The notes: generated by a model from the sequence alone, not told the origin. 17,852 nucleotides of DNA from JBEKZQ01 sp049509675 (GCA_049509675.1 JBEKZQ010000061.1:1-17852), one strand, 5' to 3'. Shown: positions 1-7,798, numbered from the stretch's first letter. Numbers and translations: made by a program.

Positions 1-1392
1 GTACAGGTCCAGGGGGGCGGGCAGGGCCTGCCCGAACCGCTTCGCATCGAACAACTGGATCAGGGCGGGCAGGATGGTCATGGCCGCCAGCCAGCAGAGC
101 AGGATGCCGCCGCCGGCGATGACGCCCAGTTGCGCCACGCCTTTGAAATCGGTGAAGCCGGCCATGAAGAAGGAGCAGGCCGCGGTCGAGGCGCTGATGG
201 TAATGCTGGGGCCCACGCTGGCCGCGGTCCGCAGCAGGGCCTCCCGGGTAGAGCCCGACGTCTCGCAAAGCTGCAAGTATCGCGCCACGTAATAGATGCC
301 GTAGTTGATGCCCAACCCCATCAAGATCGAGCCGAAGGCAATGCTCAAGATATTCAAGTAACCCACGACCAGGGCCGTATAGCCGACGGTCCAGATCGTT
401 CCCAGCAGCAAGACGGCGGTGGCCATGAGCGAATGTCGCAGGCAGCCGAAGCCGACCAAGAGGACCACGAAGATGCTGCCCAAGGAAAGGCAGGTCAGCA
501 CCGACATCGACGATTCGCTCACGCGCATCTCGTCGTTTTCCATGATGGGCAGCCCGGTCAGGCCGATTTTCACGTGCGGATACTGGAACTTGGCCAGATC
601 GATGATTTTGCGGAGGGAATCGACCGCATCGGTGTTTTGGGCGAAACTGCCTTCGTCTTTCTGGGAGAAGCGGAGCAGCACGAAGCCCAGCCGGCCGTTG
701 TTGGCCAACAGGTATCGTGATCCGAGTTCGTCCAGGGCGGCGGGCGGCGTCATTTCCGGCCAGGGCGATTGGTAGGGACCGCGCCCGCTCAAGGCGCGGG
801 CAAATCCTTCCAGGAATTTGGCCGGCATTTCCCGGGCGGCGGGAGGCACGTGGGCGGCCGACCCGCCCGCCGCGCCGACGCCGGCCAGGGAACCCATCAG
901 CCTGGTCATGCTCAACTGCGACCAGTCGCCGCGCAGGACCGGTTCCATCGGACCGAGAAAGCCATCGATGGCCAGCAGGTCGCCCAGCGGCAGATAGTGC
1001 AACCCCTTGGAGCGGATGCGCGTCAAGTCGGTCTTATCGAGAACAGCATGAAACAGCCGTGGCTCGCGGGCCACGGCCGCCCCGATTTCGTCCAGGGCCG
1101 GCACGACGGCCTCCTGGCTAGGGCCCTCGACCACGACCACCACGTCTTCCTCGTCGCCGAATTCATCGGCGTATTCCATCCAGCGGCGATTGTATTCAGC
1201 ACTGGGATTCAGGACATCGGCACGATTGGTATGGAATTTCAGCCGTACCTGAGCCACCGCGATGGCGGCCACGGCCGCCGTCACGCCCAGCACGAGCGTG
1301 GCCAGTGGAAACCACGTCACCAGCCGGGCGACGTGAACCAATGGTCGCGACAATAGAGAGGGTTCCGTCCGCGGCTTCCCTTCCGCTGACAT
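1..1392 (-). CDS. MMPL/RND-family exporter, N-terminal 464 residues (runs off the window)
   Basis: This frame is open from an ATG at 1392 to the window edge, so the C-terminal half is missing. The visible part has one membrane helix (about residues 29-50), a large extracytoplasmic loop (about 51-295), then five hydrophobic segments (about 297-316, 322-344, 346-370, 394-412, 420-445). That is the first half of an MMPL/RND transporter. The early loop reads like HpnN-type (hopanoid-associated) RND proteins, with an FHTNRADVLNP stretch followed later by SKGLHYLPLGDLL, so lipid or hydrophobe export is a reasonable guess but not proven. In the GLGINYGIYY motif the membrane Asp common in the family is Asn (residue 363). 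A weak GGAAG lies about 8 bases before the ATG. The family call is firm; the substrate is unknown. Confidence 0.85.
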   Translation of the reverse strand, partial: MSAEGKPRTEPSLLSRPLVHVARLVTWFPLATLVLGVTAAVAAIAVAQVRLKFHTNRADVLNPSAEYNRRWMEYADEFGDEEDVVVVVEGPSQEAVVPALDEIGAAVAREPRLFHAVLDKTDLTRIRSKGLHYLPLGDLLAIDGFLGPMEPVLRGDWSQLSMTRLMGSLAGVGAAGGSAAHVPPAAREMPAKFLEGFARALSGRGPYQSPWPEMTPPAALDELGSRYLLANNGRLGFVLLRFSQKDEGSFAQNTDAVDSLRKIIDLAKFQYPHVKIGLTGLPIMENDEMRVSESSMSVLTCLSLGSIFVVLLVGFGCLRHSLMATAVLLLGTIWTVGYTALVVGYLNILSIAFGSILMGLGINYGIYYVARYLQLCETSGSTREALLRTAASVGPSITISASTAACSFFMAGFTDFKGVAQLGVIAGGGILLCWLAAMTILPALIQLFDAKRFGQALPAPLDLY

Positions 1393-1899
1393 AGGATCAC
1401 TTCCGAGTCGTGGAGCGAGCCCGAGTCGCCGTCGTCCGATTGCGGGCAAGGACGGGGCGCTGGGTGATTATCGTGCAAACGGTTTGTAATGACCCGATCC
1501 GTTCCCTACTGCCGCGGTTGGGATCATTTCCAACCGTGCAACGTATAAGAACTTCTAAAGCGACAATGAATCGTGCGATGTGGCGGGGATTCTAATACTT
1601 GGGGCCCTGCGCCGCAAGAGGGGAAACGTGGTCATTTTGCCGACGTAACCGCTTGGGAAGCAAGGCATTTCACAAGGTCGCCGCTCTTGGAGGGGGTGTC
1701 CGTCGGGCGGTTTGCGCGACTTCAGCGCAGGTTCAATAGTGACGTTGACCGGTGGCCTTGGCGGGGTGTTCCCTCCGGACGGCGGTTAGGATCGGCAAAA
1801 CGAAAGGTGGGGGACTGTCCCAATTCGGGCACCAAGCTTGGCTTGGTCGCGACGAAAATGGGACCGGGTACCCTCTGGGTGCCTTCGGAAGTGCGACAG
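1393..1899. other. 507-bp intergenic gap between the exporter and the TIM-barrel gene
   Basis: I see no convincing gene here. Short open frames on both strands lack ribosome sites and recognisable protein character. The part nearest 1900 carries an imperfect hairpin (1811-1864, listed separately). The promoter of the minus-strand exporter should lie in about 1393-1560, but no clear -35/-10 pair stands out. Confidence 0.6.
1811..1864. repeat. Imperfect palindrome 3' of the TIM-barrel gene
   Basis: It contains GGGACTGTCCC (1811-1821, an odd palindrome), outer arms GTCCCA (1817-1822) and TGGGAC (1859-1864), and a perfect inner stem ACCAAGC/GCTTGGT (1831-1837 and 1841-1847) with a 3-base loop. 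It lies 36-89 bp past the stop codon at 1900. There is no T tract, so it is more likely a dispersed REP-like repeat or mRNA 3' end than a classical terminator. A related half-copy, GACTGTCCCGATTTTCG, lies near 12138. Confidence 0.55.
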
Positions 1900-2772
1900 T
1901 TATTCCTTCGCCGGTCCTTGCATCTGCTGTGGGCCGATTTTGGCTTTGAGTTCCTCCAGCAGCCGCAGGCCCTGGCCGATCTCGGCCTTCTGCCGCTCGG
2001 GCTCCTGCGAGATCTCGCGCTCGATCGTCAACGGGCCGTCGTAGCCCACCGCGGCCAGGGTGCGCAGGAACCGCTCCATGCCCACGTCGCCCTCGCCCAG
2101 GGGCACTTCGCTGCCCCACTCTTCGCCGGGGCGGGCCGCCCAGCGGGCGTCCTTGCAATGCACGCTCCGCACGAACGACCCCACTTTGGACAGGGCTTCG
2201 ATTGGATCGCCGGATCCGTACATGATCATATTCGCCGGGTCGAAATTCACGAAGAGATTGTCGCACTCGGCGTCGGTCAGGAATCGCAGCAGTGCATCGG
2301 CCGATTCCTGGCCGGTTTCCAGATGCACCCGCTGCTGCTGCCGGCGGCAGTGGTCGCACAGGTCCCGGGTCACGGCCAGCACTTCGCGGTAGAGCGGATC
2401 GGCCGGATCGTGGGGCACGAACCCCAGGTGCAGCCCGACCGCATCCACGCCCAGCAGGCGGGCGAAATCGGCAATCTCCTTCATTTCCCGAGTCCGCGCC
2501 GCGCGGGTTGCGGGCGGGACCAGGCCGACGGTCTGCGCCACGGTGGGGATGTCGGCATAACTCTCGCCTTCGAATCCGCCGAACACCACGGTGATGCGGA
2601 TCCCCAAGGCTTCCAGTTGCGCCAGGAACGCGCGGGCCCGCTCGGGCGTGCGGCTGGCCTTGTGCGGGGCGTGCAGTTGGATCGTGGGAACGCCCAGGTC
2701 GCGGGCCACTTCCAGGCGGACGCCCAGACCGGCGTCGATGCTGGCAAAAACTCCCAACGGCCAGTCGTGCAT
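1900..2772 (-). CDS. Sugar phosphate isomerase/epimerase (xylose-isomerase-like TIM barrel)
   Basis: This is a 290-residue protein of the AP_endonuc_2/xylose-isomerase-like TIM-barrel superfamily, the usual length for the family. Four candidate metal ligands fall in the expected strand ends: Glu152 in HLETGQE, Asp178 in VNFDPANM, His205 in SVHCKD, and Glu251 in LTIEREI. Family members isomerise or epimerise sugars and inositol derivatives using a divalent metal. The exact substrate cannot be read from sequence. No signal peptide is visible, so it should be cytoplasmic. The ATG at 2772 is preceded by GAGGA at about 9 bases. It follows two Gfo/Idh/MocA oxidoreductases on the same strand, a pairing common in sugar and inositol catabolism, with a 147-bp gap filled by repeats. 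Confidence 0.88.
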   Translation of the reverse strand: MHDWPLGVFASIDAGLGVRLEVARDLGVPTIQLHAPHKASRTPERARAFLAQLEALGIRITVVFGGFEGESYADIPTVAQTVGLVPPATRAARTREMKEIADFARLLGVDAVGLHLGFVPHDPADPLYREVLAVTRDLCDHCRRQQQRVHLETGQESADALLRFLTDAECDNLFVNFDPANMIMYGSGDPIEALSKVGSFVRSVHCKDARWAARPGEEWGSEVPLGEGDVGMERFLRTLAAVGYDGPLTIEREISQEPERQKAEIGQGLRLLEELKAKIGPQQMQGPAKE

Positions 2773-2805
2773 GGCTCGATCCTCGCTGTGAGTTATCTGG
2801 AATCT

Positions 2806-2840
2806 GAAATCTCAGATTTGAAATCTCAGATTTGAAATCT
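2806..2840. repeat. 14-bp tandem palindromic repeat, 2.5 copies
   Basis: The 14-bp unit GAAATCTCAGATTT occurs at 2806-2819 and 2820-2833, and a third partial copy begins at 2834. Each unit is an odd palindrome (AAATCT-C-AGATTT). It sits 34 bp upstream of the TIM-barrel start codon, in the gap between that gene and the oxidoreductase at 2920. Confidence 0.75.
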
Positions 2841-2851
2841 GGTGTCCGGTC

Positions 2852-2901
2852 CCCTCACCCCGGCCCTCTCCCATCGTGCCGATGCGGCACGCGGGAGAGG
2901 G
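2852..2901. repeat. REP-like hairpin, CCCTCTCCC...GGGAGAGGG family (copy 1)
   Basis: Arms CCCTCTCCC (2864-2872) and GGGAGAGGG (2893-2901) enclose a second perfect stem, GTGCCG (2876-2881) and CGGCAC (2885-2890). CCCTCACCC (2852-2860) flanks it. The same modules occur in the opposite orientation at 6535-6567. It begins 18 bp past the stop codon of the oxidoreductase gene (2920) and may act as an mRNA 3' stabiliser or attenuator between it and the downstream gene. Confidence 0.75.
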
Positions 2902-2919
2902 GGACTGATCGGCTTTCCG

Positions 2920-4719
2920 CTACGCCTTGTATCGGCTGGTGTCCGGCTTGACCTTCTCCGGCGTCTCGTCGCGGTCCGTGTCGAACCACTCCTCTTGGAA
3001 GTCGATCCGCGCGCCTTCCCTGGCTGCCATGTTGGCCGTCAAGGCGATCACGGCATCCTTCAGGGCCACTTTGGGATGGCAACGGGGCTGGTTCTCGGGG
3101 GCCGGATTACGAATGCACCAGGCCCAATGCTCCAACTCCTCGGCGTAGCCGCGTTCCGCTTCGAGCATTGCCATCTGGCCGACGGCCGCCGATTCCTCGT
3201 CGCCGCTTTCGGACAGGTCGAGCACGGTCTTGTTGCCGCTCTTGACCACGCGGGTCTTGCTCGCGGTGACATCCCGCTTGTAGAGCAACACCTCTTGCTC
3301 GCGCTCCAGGATCAGCGTGCCGTCGGTGCCGAAGACCGTCTCGCCGTAGCCGCCGAAACCGTTGCCGTTGATGGAGGCATATTGCACGCCGATGCGCTTA
3401 TTGACCGCTTGCGGGTCCTTGGCGTCGTAGCCCGGCGCGGGGAACTCGAAGACGCAGTACACGTGGTCCTCGATGTCGCGGTCGGGCGGGAACAGCGGGC
3501 GGTTGGCGGCCGCGGAAACACTCAAGGGATGCTGCATCTTGCCGCCGTGCATGGCGGCGATGAAGATGCTGGCCGCATCGAGCTGGTGAGAGCCCAACTC
3601 CGCCATCAGCCCCGCTCCCGTGCGATCCCACAGACGCCAGCGGATCAACTCCTCGATGGCCGGGCGGTCGTAAACCACGTTGCCCGCCGCATCCTTCACC
3701 TGCCGGTGCTCGTAGGCGAACTTCTCCGCCCGGACGTGCTTGTCGTCGATCTGGGCTTCTTTCTGGGCAATCAAGCGGTCCAACTTCTTGATCTGATCGC
3801 CGAGGGTTTTGACCTCCGCGGCGGCGTGTTTGTCGTCCTTCTCGGCCGCGGCCTTGGCTGCGTCCAACTCTTTCTGGCACGCGCCCCGCTTCTTCTGCCA
3901 ATCCTTCAGTTCGTCGGCCAGCTTGTTCGCCGCCGGATCCTCTTTGATGTTCTTCACTCCGGGCGGCAGCGGCATCTGCCAACTGTCGTTGCCGGGCAGG
4001 TTGCCGCGATGCCATTGGGCGCGGATGTAGTGCAGGTTGCCCAGAACTCCCTTCTGGATCAGCTCCACGGCGTTGTTGTAGAGGATGCTGTAGTGCCGCT
4101 GGTGGCCGACCGCCAGGTAGAGCTTGGTCTGGGCGGCCACGCGGGCCATCTCCTTGCACTCGTGGACGGTGTGGCCCATCAGCTTCTCGGTAATCACGTG
4201 CAGCCCGGCCTGCATGGCGGCCACGGCCACCGGCGCGTGCAGGTGCAACGGCAGGGCGATGATCACCGCTTCGAGCTTGTCCTCCCTGGCTTTGCCGATC
4301 AGCTCTTCGTAGCCCGCGTAGACCTTCACGTTGTTGCGGGCCGCCTCCTCGGTGGTCCACTCCTTGTAGATGCCCAGGAGCCCCGGCCGGGCCTTGAGCT
4401 GGCTTTCCGAATAGCAGTCGCCGTGGAAGGCGCGGAAGACGTTATAGGGGCGGATGTCGGCAATGGCGCGGACCTGGATGAACTCGGGATTCAGGGCGCC
4501 GATGAGCACGCCGCCCTCGTCGCCGGTGCCGATCACGCCCACGCGGACCGGCTCCTTCACCGACTTCTCATAGCCGAAGTAGTACGAGCCCAGGCCCTTG
4601 CGGGAGGCGAGGCCCTGGCGCACCGACTTCAGCAGGAACTCGCGCCGCACCGGCTTGCTGCCGATGGCCGCAGCGAAGTTCGTCTTGCCGACTTCCCTAT
4701 CTTCGGGACTCAGATTCAT
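2920..4719 (-). CDS. Gfo/Idh/MocA-family oxidoreductase, paralog B
   Basis: This 599-residue NAD(P)-dependent dehydrogenase-family protein has a Rossmann motif GVIGTGDEG (residues 61-69), an EKLMG motif at 178-182 where the family usually has EKP, and GSHQLD at 376-381 with the likely catalytic His378. It is longer than a typical family member (about 350-450) because of a charged, coiled-coil-like insert at about 258-340. It is clearly a duplicate of the gene at 4738-6480, with long identical blocks such as HVITEKLMGHTVHECKEMAR. Its N terminus keeps RREFL (25-29), but the hydrophobic stretch needed for Tat export is replaced by polar residues, so it may stay in the cytoplasm. ATG 4719 has AGGAGAG 7 bases upstream, and the stop of paralog A is 18 bp away, so the two are co-transcribed. 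The substrate is unknown. Confidence 0.92.
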   Translation of the reverse strand: MNLSPEDREVGKTNFAAAIGSKPVRREFLLKSVRQGLASRKGLGSYYFGYEKSVKEPVRVGVIGTGDEGGVLIGALNPEFIQVRAIADIRPYNVFRAFHGDCYSESQLKARPGLLGIYKEWTTEEAARNNVKVYAGYEELIGKAREDKLEAVIIALPLHLHAPVAVAAMQAGLHVITEKLMGHTVHECKEMARVAAQTKLYLAVGHQRHYSILYNNAVELIQKGVLGNLHYIRAQWHRGNLPGNDSWQMPLPPGVKNIKEDPAANKLADELKDWQKKRGACQKELDAAKAAAEKDDKHAAAEVKTLGDQIKKLDRLIAQKEAQIDDKHVRAEKFAYEHRQVKDAAGNVVYDRPAIEELIRWRLWDRTGAGLMAELGSHQLDAASIFIAAMHGGKMQHPLSVSAAANRPLFPPDRDIEDHVYCVFEFPAPGYDAKDPQAVNKRIGVQYASINGNGFGGYGETVFGTDGTLILEREQEVLLYKRDVTASKTRVVKSGNKTVLDLSESGDEESAAVGQMAMLEAERGYAEELEHWAWCIRNPAPENQPRCHPKVALKDAVIALTANMAAREGARIDFQEEWFDTDRDETPEKVKPDTSRYKA

Positions 4720-4737
4720 TGCGTCGCTCTCCTATTC

Positions 4738-6480
4738 TCACGCCTGATATCGCGTCAGGTCGGGCTTGACGTCTTCCGGGGTGTCGTCGCTGTCGATGTC
4801 GAACCACTCTTCCTTGAACTCGATGCGTTTGCCCTGCCGGGCCGCCATGTTCGTGACCAGGGCGATCACCGCGTCGCCCAAGGCCACCTCGGGACGGCAG
4901 CGGGGCTGATTCTGCGGGGCCGGATGGCGGATGCACCAGGCCCAGTGCTCCAACTCCTCGGCGTAGCCTTTGCTGACCGGGGCTTCCTTGCCGGACGAGG
5001 ACGCGGCCGACGGATGCGCCGCGCCGCTGGCCTGGGTATCCATCGTGGGGCCGCCCGCGCCGCCGGAAACCTTGATCGTGCTTGCGGCCGCGGGACCCTT
5101 GAAGAGCATCACCTCCTGCTCCCGTTCCAGGATCAGGGTGCCCTTGGTGCCGTAGACGATCTCGCCATAACCGCCGAAACCGTTGCCGTTGATCGAGGCG
5201 TATTGCACGGCAATCTTCTTCCGCCGCGCGAAGTCGTCCTTGGCATCGTACTCCGGGGTGGGGAACTCGATCACGCAGTACACATGGTCTTCCACGTCGC
5301 GGTCGGCGGGGAAGATGGGCCGGTTCGCGGCCGCCACCACGTTGAGCGGATGCGGATGCTGCGTCTTGCTGCCCTTCATCGCCGAGACGAAGATGCTCGA
5401 GGCGTCCAACTGGTGGCTTCCCAACTCGGCCATCAGGCCCGCCCCGGTACGGTCCCACAGCCGCCAGCGGATCAACTCCTCGATGGCCGGACGGTCGTAG
5501 ATCACCTTGCCCGAGGCATCCTTGATCACCTTCCGCTCGTAGCCCAACAGTTCGGCCTTGGTCTTGCCGCTCTCGTCCTTCTTGTGCAGGATCTCATCCT
5601 CGATCTGCGCCTTCACCTGGGCGATCTGCTTTTCCAGGCGATCGATGGCCGAGCCGCTGGCCTTGGCCAATTCCTTCTCGCAGGCTTCCAGTTCTTTGCT
5701 GAGCTTGTTCGTCTTGGGGTCGTTGTTCTCATCCTTGACCCCCGGGGGCAAGGGCTGCTGCCAACTGTCTTTGCCGGGCAGATTGCCGCGATGCCACTGG
5801 GCACGGATGTAGTGCAGTTCTCCCAGGATGCCGCGCTGGATGGTGTCCATGGCATTGGCATAAAGGATGTTGTAATGCCGCTGATGGCCGGTGGCGAGGT
5901 ACCGCTTGGTTTCCTGGGCGGTGCGGGCCATTTCCTTGCACTCGTGGACGGTATGTCCCATGAGCTTTTCGGTGATGACGTGCAGTCCGGCCCGCATGGC
6001 GGCCACCGCCGCCGGGGCGTGCAAGTGCAGCGGCAGGGCGATGATCACCGCCTCCAGTCCGTCCCGCTTGGCATTGGCCAACAACTCCTCGTACGATCCC
6101 TTGTAGACGCTCACGTGCCGCAGGGCCTCGGCCTCGCTTTTCCAATGGTAGACCGAGATCAGCCCGGGCCGGAGGGGTTGCCCCACTTCGCCGTGGAAGG
6201 CGCGGAAGCGGTTGTAGGGGCGGATATCGCAGATCGCCTTGACTTCCAGGAACTCGGGATTGATGGCGCCCAGTAGTATGTTCCCCTCGTCGCCCGTGCC
6301 GATCACGCCCACGCGGACCGGCGAGCCCAGGGCCTTTTCGTAGCCGAAGTAGAAGGCGCCCAGCCCGCCGCCGGCCACGACGCCCGTCGCTACTCCCGCC
6401 TTGAGGAAGTTGCGCCGCGAGACCTCGGCGTCGAAACAGGCCTTGCCGGCAGCCCTCTGGTCCGGATTCAAATTCATCAT
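4738..6480 (-). CDS. Gfo/Idh/MocA-family oxidoreductase with Tat signal, paralog A
   Basis: This 580-residue protein begins with a Tat signal: SRRNFLK at 21-27 followed by an Ala/Gly/Val-rich hydrophobic segment (about 28-45). It should therefore be exported folded with its cofactor. The Rossmann motif is GVIGTGDEG (58-66), EKLMG is at 171-175, and GSHQLD is at 354-359 with the likely catalytic His356. A Lys/Glu-rich coiled-coil-like insert lies at about 255-315 and a Ser/Ala/Gly-rich stretch at about 470-500. Neither belongs to the core fold, which explains the extra length. Two ATG codons are adjacent (6480 and 6477), with AAGGA about 8 bases upstream of the first. It heads the pair with paralog B. 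Exported Gfo/Idh/MocA proteins are expanded in planctomycetes; the substrate here is not readable. Confidence 0.93.
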   Translation of the reverse strand: MMNLNPDQRAAGKACFDAEVSRRNFLKAGVATGVVAGGGLGAFYFGYEKALGSPVRVGVIGTGDEGNILLGAINPEFLEVKAICDIRPYNRFRAFHGEVGQPLRPGLISVYHWKSEAEALRHVSVYKGSYEELLANAKRDGLEAVIIALPLHLHAPAAVAAMRAGLHVITEKLMGHTVHECKEMARTAQETKRYLATGHQRHYNILYANAMDTIQRGILGELHYIRAQWHRGNLPGKDSWQQPLPPGVKDENNDPKTNKLSKELEACEKELAKASGSAIDRLEKQIAQVKAQIEDEILHKKDESGKTKAELLGYERKVIKDASGKVIYDRPAIEELIRWRLWDRTGAGLMAELGSHQLDASSIFVSAMKGSKTQHPHPLNVVAAANRPIFPADRDVEDHVYCVIEFPTPEYDAKDDFARRKKIAVQYASINGNGFGGYGEIVYGTKGTLILEREQEVMLFKGPAAASTIKVSGGAGGPTMDTQASGAAHPSAASSSGKEAPVSKGYAEELEHWAWCIRHPAPQNQPRCRPEVALGDAVIALVTNMAARQGKRIEFKEEWFDIDSDDTPEDVKPDLTRYQA

Positions 6481-6534
6481 CGCCGTGATCCTTGCTTGTT
6501 CACTGGAGTTCGTACAAATTGCGCGTTCGATGTC

Positions 6535-6567
6535 CCCTCTCCCTCTGGGAGAGGGTTAGGGTGAGGG
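6535..6567. repeat. REP-like hairpin, CCCTCTCCC...GGGAGAGGG family (copy 2)
   Basis: CCCTCTCCC (6535-6543), a TCT loop and GGGAGAGGG (6547-6555) form a perfect 9-bp stem. They are followed by TTA and GGGTGAGGG (6559-6567). This is the opposite orientation to the copy at 2852-2901. It lies in the 182-bp gap between the DoxX gene and the first oxidoreductase gene. Confidence 0.8.
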
Positions 6568-6587
6568 CTGTGGCCCACAGGAAAATC

Positions 6588-6614
6588 GGTGGGACTCGTA
6601 AACCTCGTCCCACC
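6588..6614. repeat. Short palindromic repeat GGTGGGAC...GTCCCACC
   Basis: A perfect 8-bp inverted repeat (6588-6595 and 6607-6614) with an 11-base loop, lying 21 bp from the preceding hairpin. On the minus strand it falls between the DoxX stop (6663) and the oxidoreductase start (6480), so the transcript of this unit would carry two adjacent hairpins. Confidence 0.65.
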
Positions 6615-6662
6615 CTACATCTTGCGTTCGCCATCGGGCAGAATCGAAAAATTCACGGCCTC

Positions 6663-7655
6663 TCACTTCTTCTCCTCCGTTTGCGTTTTCCAACGGCAGC
6701 AGCAAGCGCCGAACAGACGATGGAGGAAGTAGTCCAATCCGCCCCAACGTCCCGCGGCCACGGTGGCCAGGAAGAACAACGCCACCATTTCCACGAAATC
6801 CTTGTTCACCAGCAGGGCATGGCCCAACTGCGGCGGATCCGGCGGGATGACGCCGGGGAACGAGGGCTGACTCATCACCACGAAGGCCATGAAGATGCCG
6901 CCGCCCAGGGCGGCCAACCGCGTGCAGAAGCCCAGCATCAGGCAGATGCCGATCGCCGTCAGACCGTAGGTGATGGCAAAGGAAATCTGCTCGTTCCGCG
7001 TCCAGCGGAACGGATTCCAGCCGGCCGCCAACGGATCGGGGCCGCTGCGCTGCTTGTCGTCCAACAGCTTGCGGAGGTCGCTCTTGTAGGCCGTCTCGTG
7101 GGCGTCCAACTCGGCGAGCCAGACCTTCGCTTCGCCGCGAAGCTTTTGCATGGTTTCGCGATCGCGTTTCTTCTGGAAATCGGTGTTGGGATTCGCCTTC
7201 TTACTCTCGTCGAACCGCTCCAGCGCCGCCAAATAGGCCTGGATGTCGGCCATGTTCTCGGTTAGATACTTTTCCGCGTCGGCCAGATGCTTGTCATAGA
7301 CCTTCTTGGCGTCGTCGCTCAAATCGCCGTAGCGGGCGACGAACCGCTGGCGGAAGGCGTCCCAATGCCCGGCCAGGACGTCGTCCTTGGCCGCCTCCTT
7401 GCCGTGCGAATCCTTTTCCAGCCGCACTTCCGTCCCCAGCCGCCGCCGACCGTCGATGTCGTCGACCATGGCACGGAACATGGGCGCCAACGGCCCCCGG
7501 GCCCCGCTCAGGAACATGTCGGCCTCGACGGCGAACTCGTCCGGGTGTTCGATCTTCCACACTCCCTCGTAAAGGAAGTGCCAACCCAAAGCCAGCCGCA
7601 GTGCAATCAACAACAACACACTGGCCACGCCGATCTGATATTTGCAGGTATTCAG
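6663..7655 (-). CDS. DoxX-family membrane protein with a long soluble insert
   Basis: This 330-residue integral membrane protein of the DoxX type has a first helix at about 8-28 ending in GWHFLYEGVWKI, a signature of the family. Three further hydrophobic segments follow at about 225-242, 246-262 and 286-302. Between helices 1 and 2 lies a charged, largely helical region of about 180 residues (45-225) absent from ordinary DoxX proteins of about 150 residues. The C terminus carries three Cys in a row (318-320). DoxX proteins are linked to quinone-coupled oxidation and redox stress; the role here is unknown. The frame stays open to 7760, but the only good ribosome site, AAGGAGG, precedes a CTG codon at 7655 and the upstream part is repeat sequence, so CTG is chosen. 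The gene lies upstream of the oxidoreductases on the same strand. Confidence 0.82.
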   Translation of the reverse strand: MNTCKYQIGVASVLLLIALRLALGWHFLYEGVWKIEHPDEFAVEADMFLSGARGPLAPMFRAMVDDIDGRRRLGTEVRLEKDSHGKEAAKDDVLAGHWDAFRQRFVARYGDLSDDAKKVYDKHLADAEKYLTENMADIQAYLAALERFDESKKANPNTDFQKKRDRETMQKLRGEAKVWLAELDAHETAYKSDLRKLLDDKQRSGPDPLAAGWNPFRWTRNEQISFAITYGLTAIGICLMLGFCTRLAALGGGIFMAFVVMSQPSFPGVIPPDPPQLGHALLVNKDFVEMVALFFLATVAAGRWGGLDYFLHRLFGACCCRWKTQTEEKK

Positions 7656-7660
7656 GGGAA

Positions 7661-7668
7661 ACCTCCTT
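7661..7668 (-). promoter_or_regulatory. Strong Shine-Dalgarno site that sets a CTG start
   Basis: On the minus strand AAGGAGGT is separated by about 6 bases from CTG at 7655-7653. No ATG lies in frame near it; the next in-frame GTG is about 27 bases further in and badly spaced. This supports translation of the DoxX gene from CTG. Confidence 0.65.
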
Positions 7669-7709
7669 GGCCTCGGGCACGCTCGTGATGGATGGATGTC
7701 GGGGGGCTT

Positions 7710-7760
7710 GTGCGGCGGGGGCGCGCCGGCAGTTGCCGGCACGAATCTTGCGCGCCGCAC
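7710..7760. repeat. REP-like GC-rich palindrome
   Basis: Outer arms GTGCGGCG (7710-7717) and CGCCGCAC (7753-7760) enclose GCCGGCAGTTGCCGGC (7725-7740), itself a double palindrome. It lies directly upstream of the DoxX ribosome site. The in-frame extension of the DoxX gene through this element is therefore unlikely to be coding. Confidence 0.7.
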
Positions 7761-7798
7761 ATCAGGTGGGAAATCCGCCGGTTCTTCCTACGCAGCCG

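Noticed and set aside
130..1356. Plus-strand frames at 130-720 and 769-1356
   Set aside because: They are antisense to the exporter, whose minus-strand frame is open to the window edge and has clear membrane segments.
1573..2835. A 420-codon plus-strand frame across the gap and the TIM-barrel gene
   Set aside because: Most of it is antisense to a gene with intact metal-ligand motifs, and the part in the gap has no protein character.
2806..2840. Short tandem units that might be a CRISPR remnant
   Set aside because: Units are 14 bp with no spacers and are themselves palindromic; no cas genes are present.
2842..6276. A 1144-codon open frame on the plus strand
   Set aside because: It lies exactly antisense to the two oxidoreductase genes, which share a frame. 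The minus-strand proteins have clear motifs, while this one gives repetitive Leu/Gly/Val/His-rich text with no domains. GC-rich codon bias clears stops from the antisense frame.
7656..7760. N-terminal extension of the DoxX frame to an ATG at 7760
   Set aside because: The extension runs through a REP-like palindrome and is Pro/Arg-rich, and the good ribosome site lies after it.
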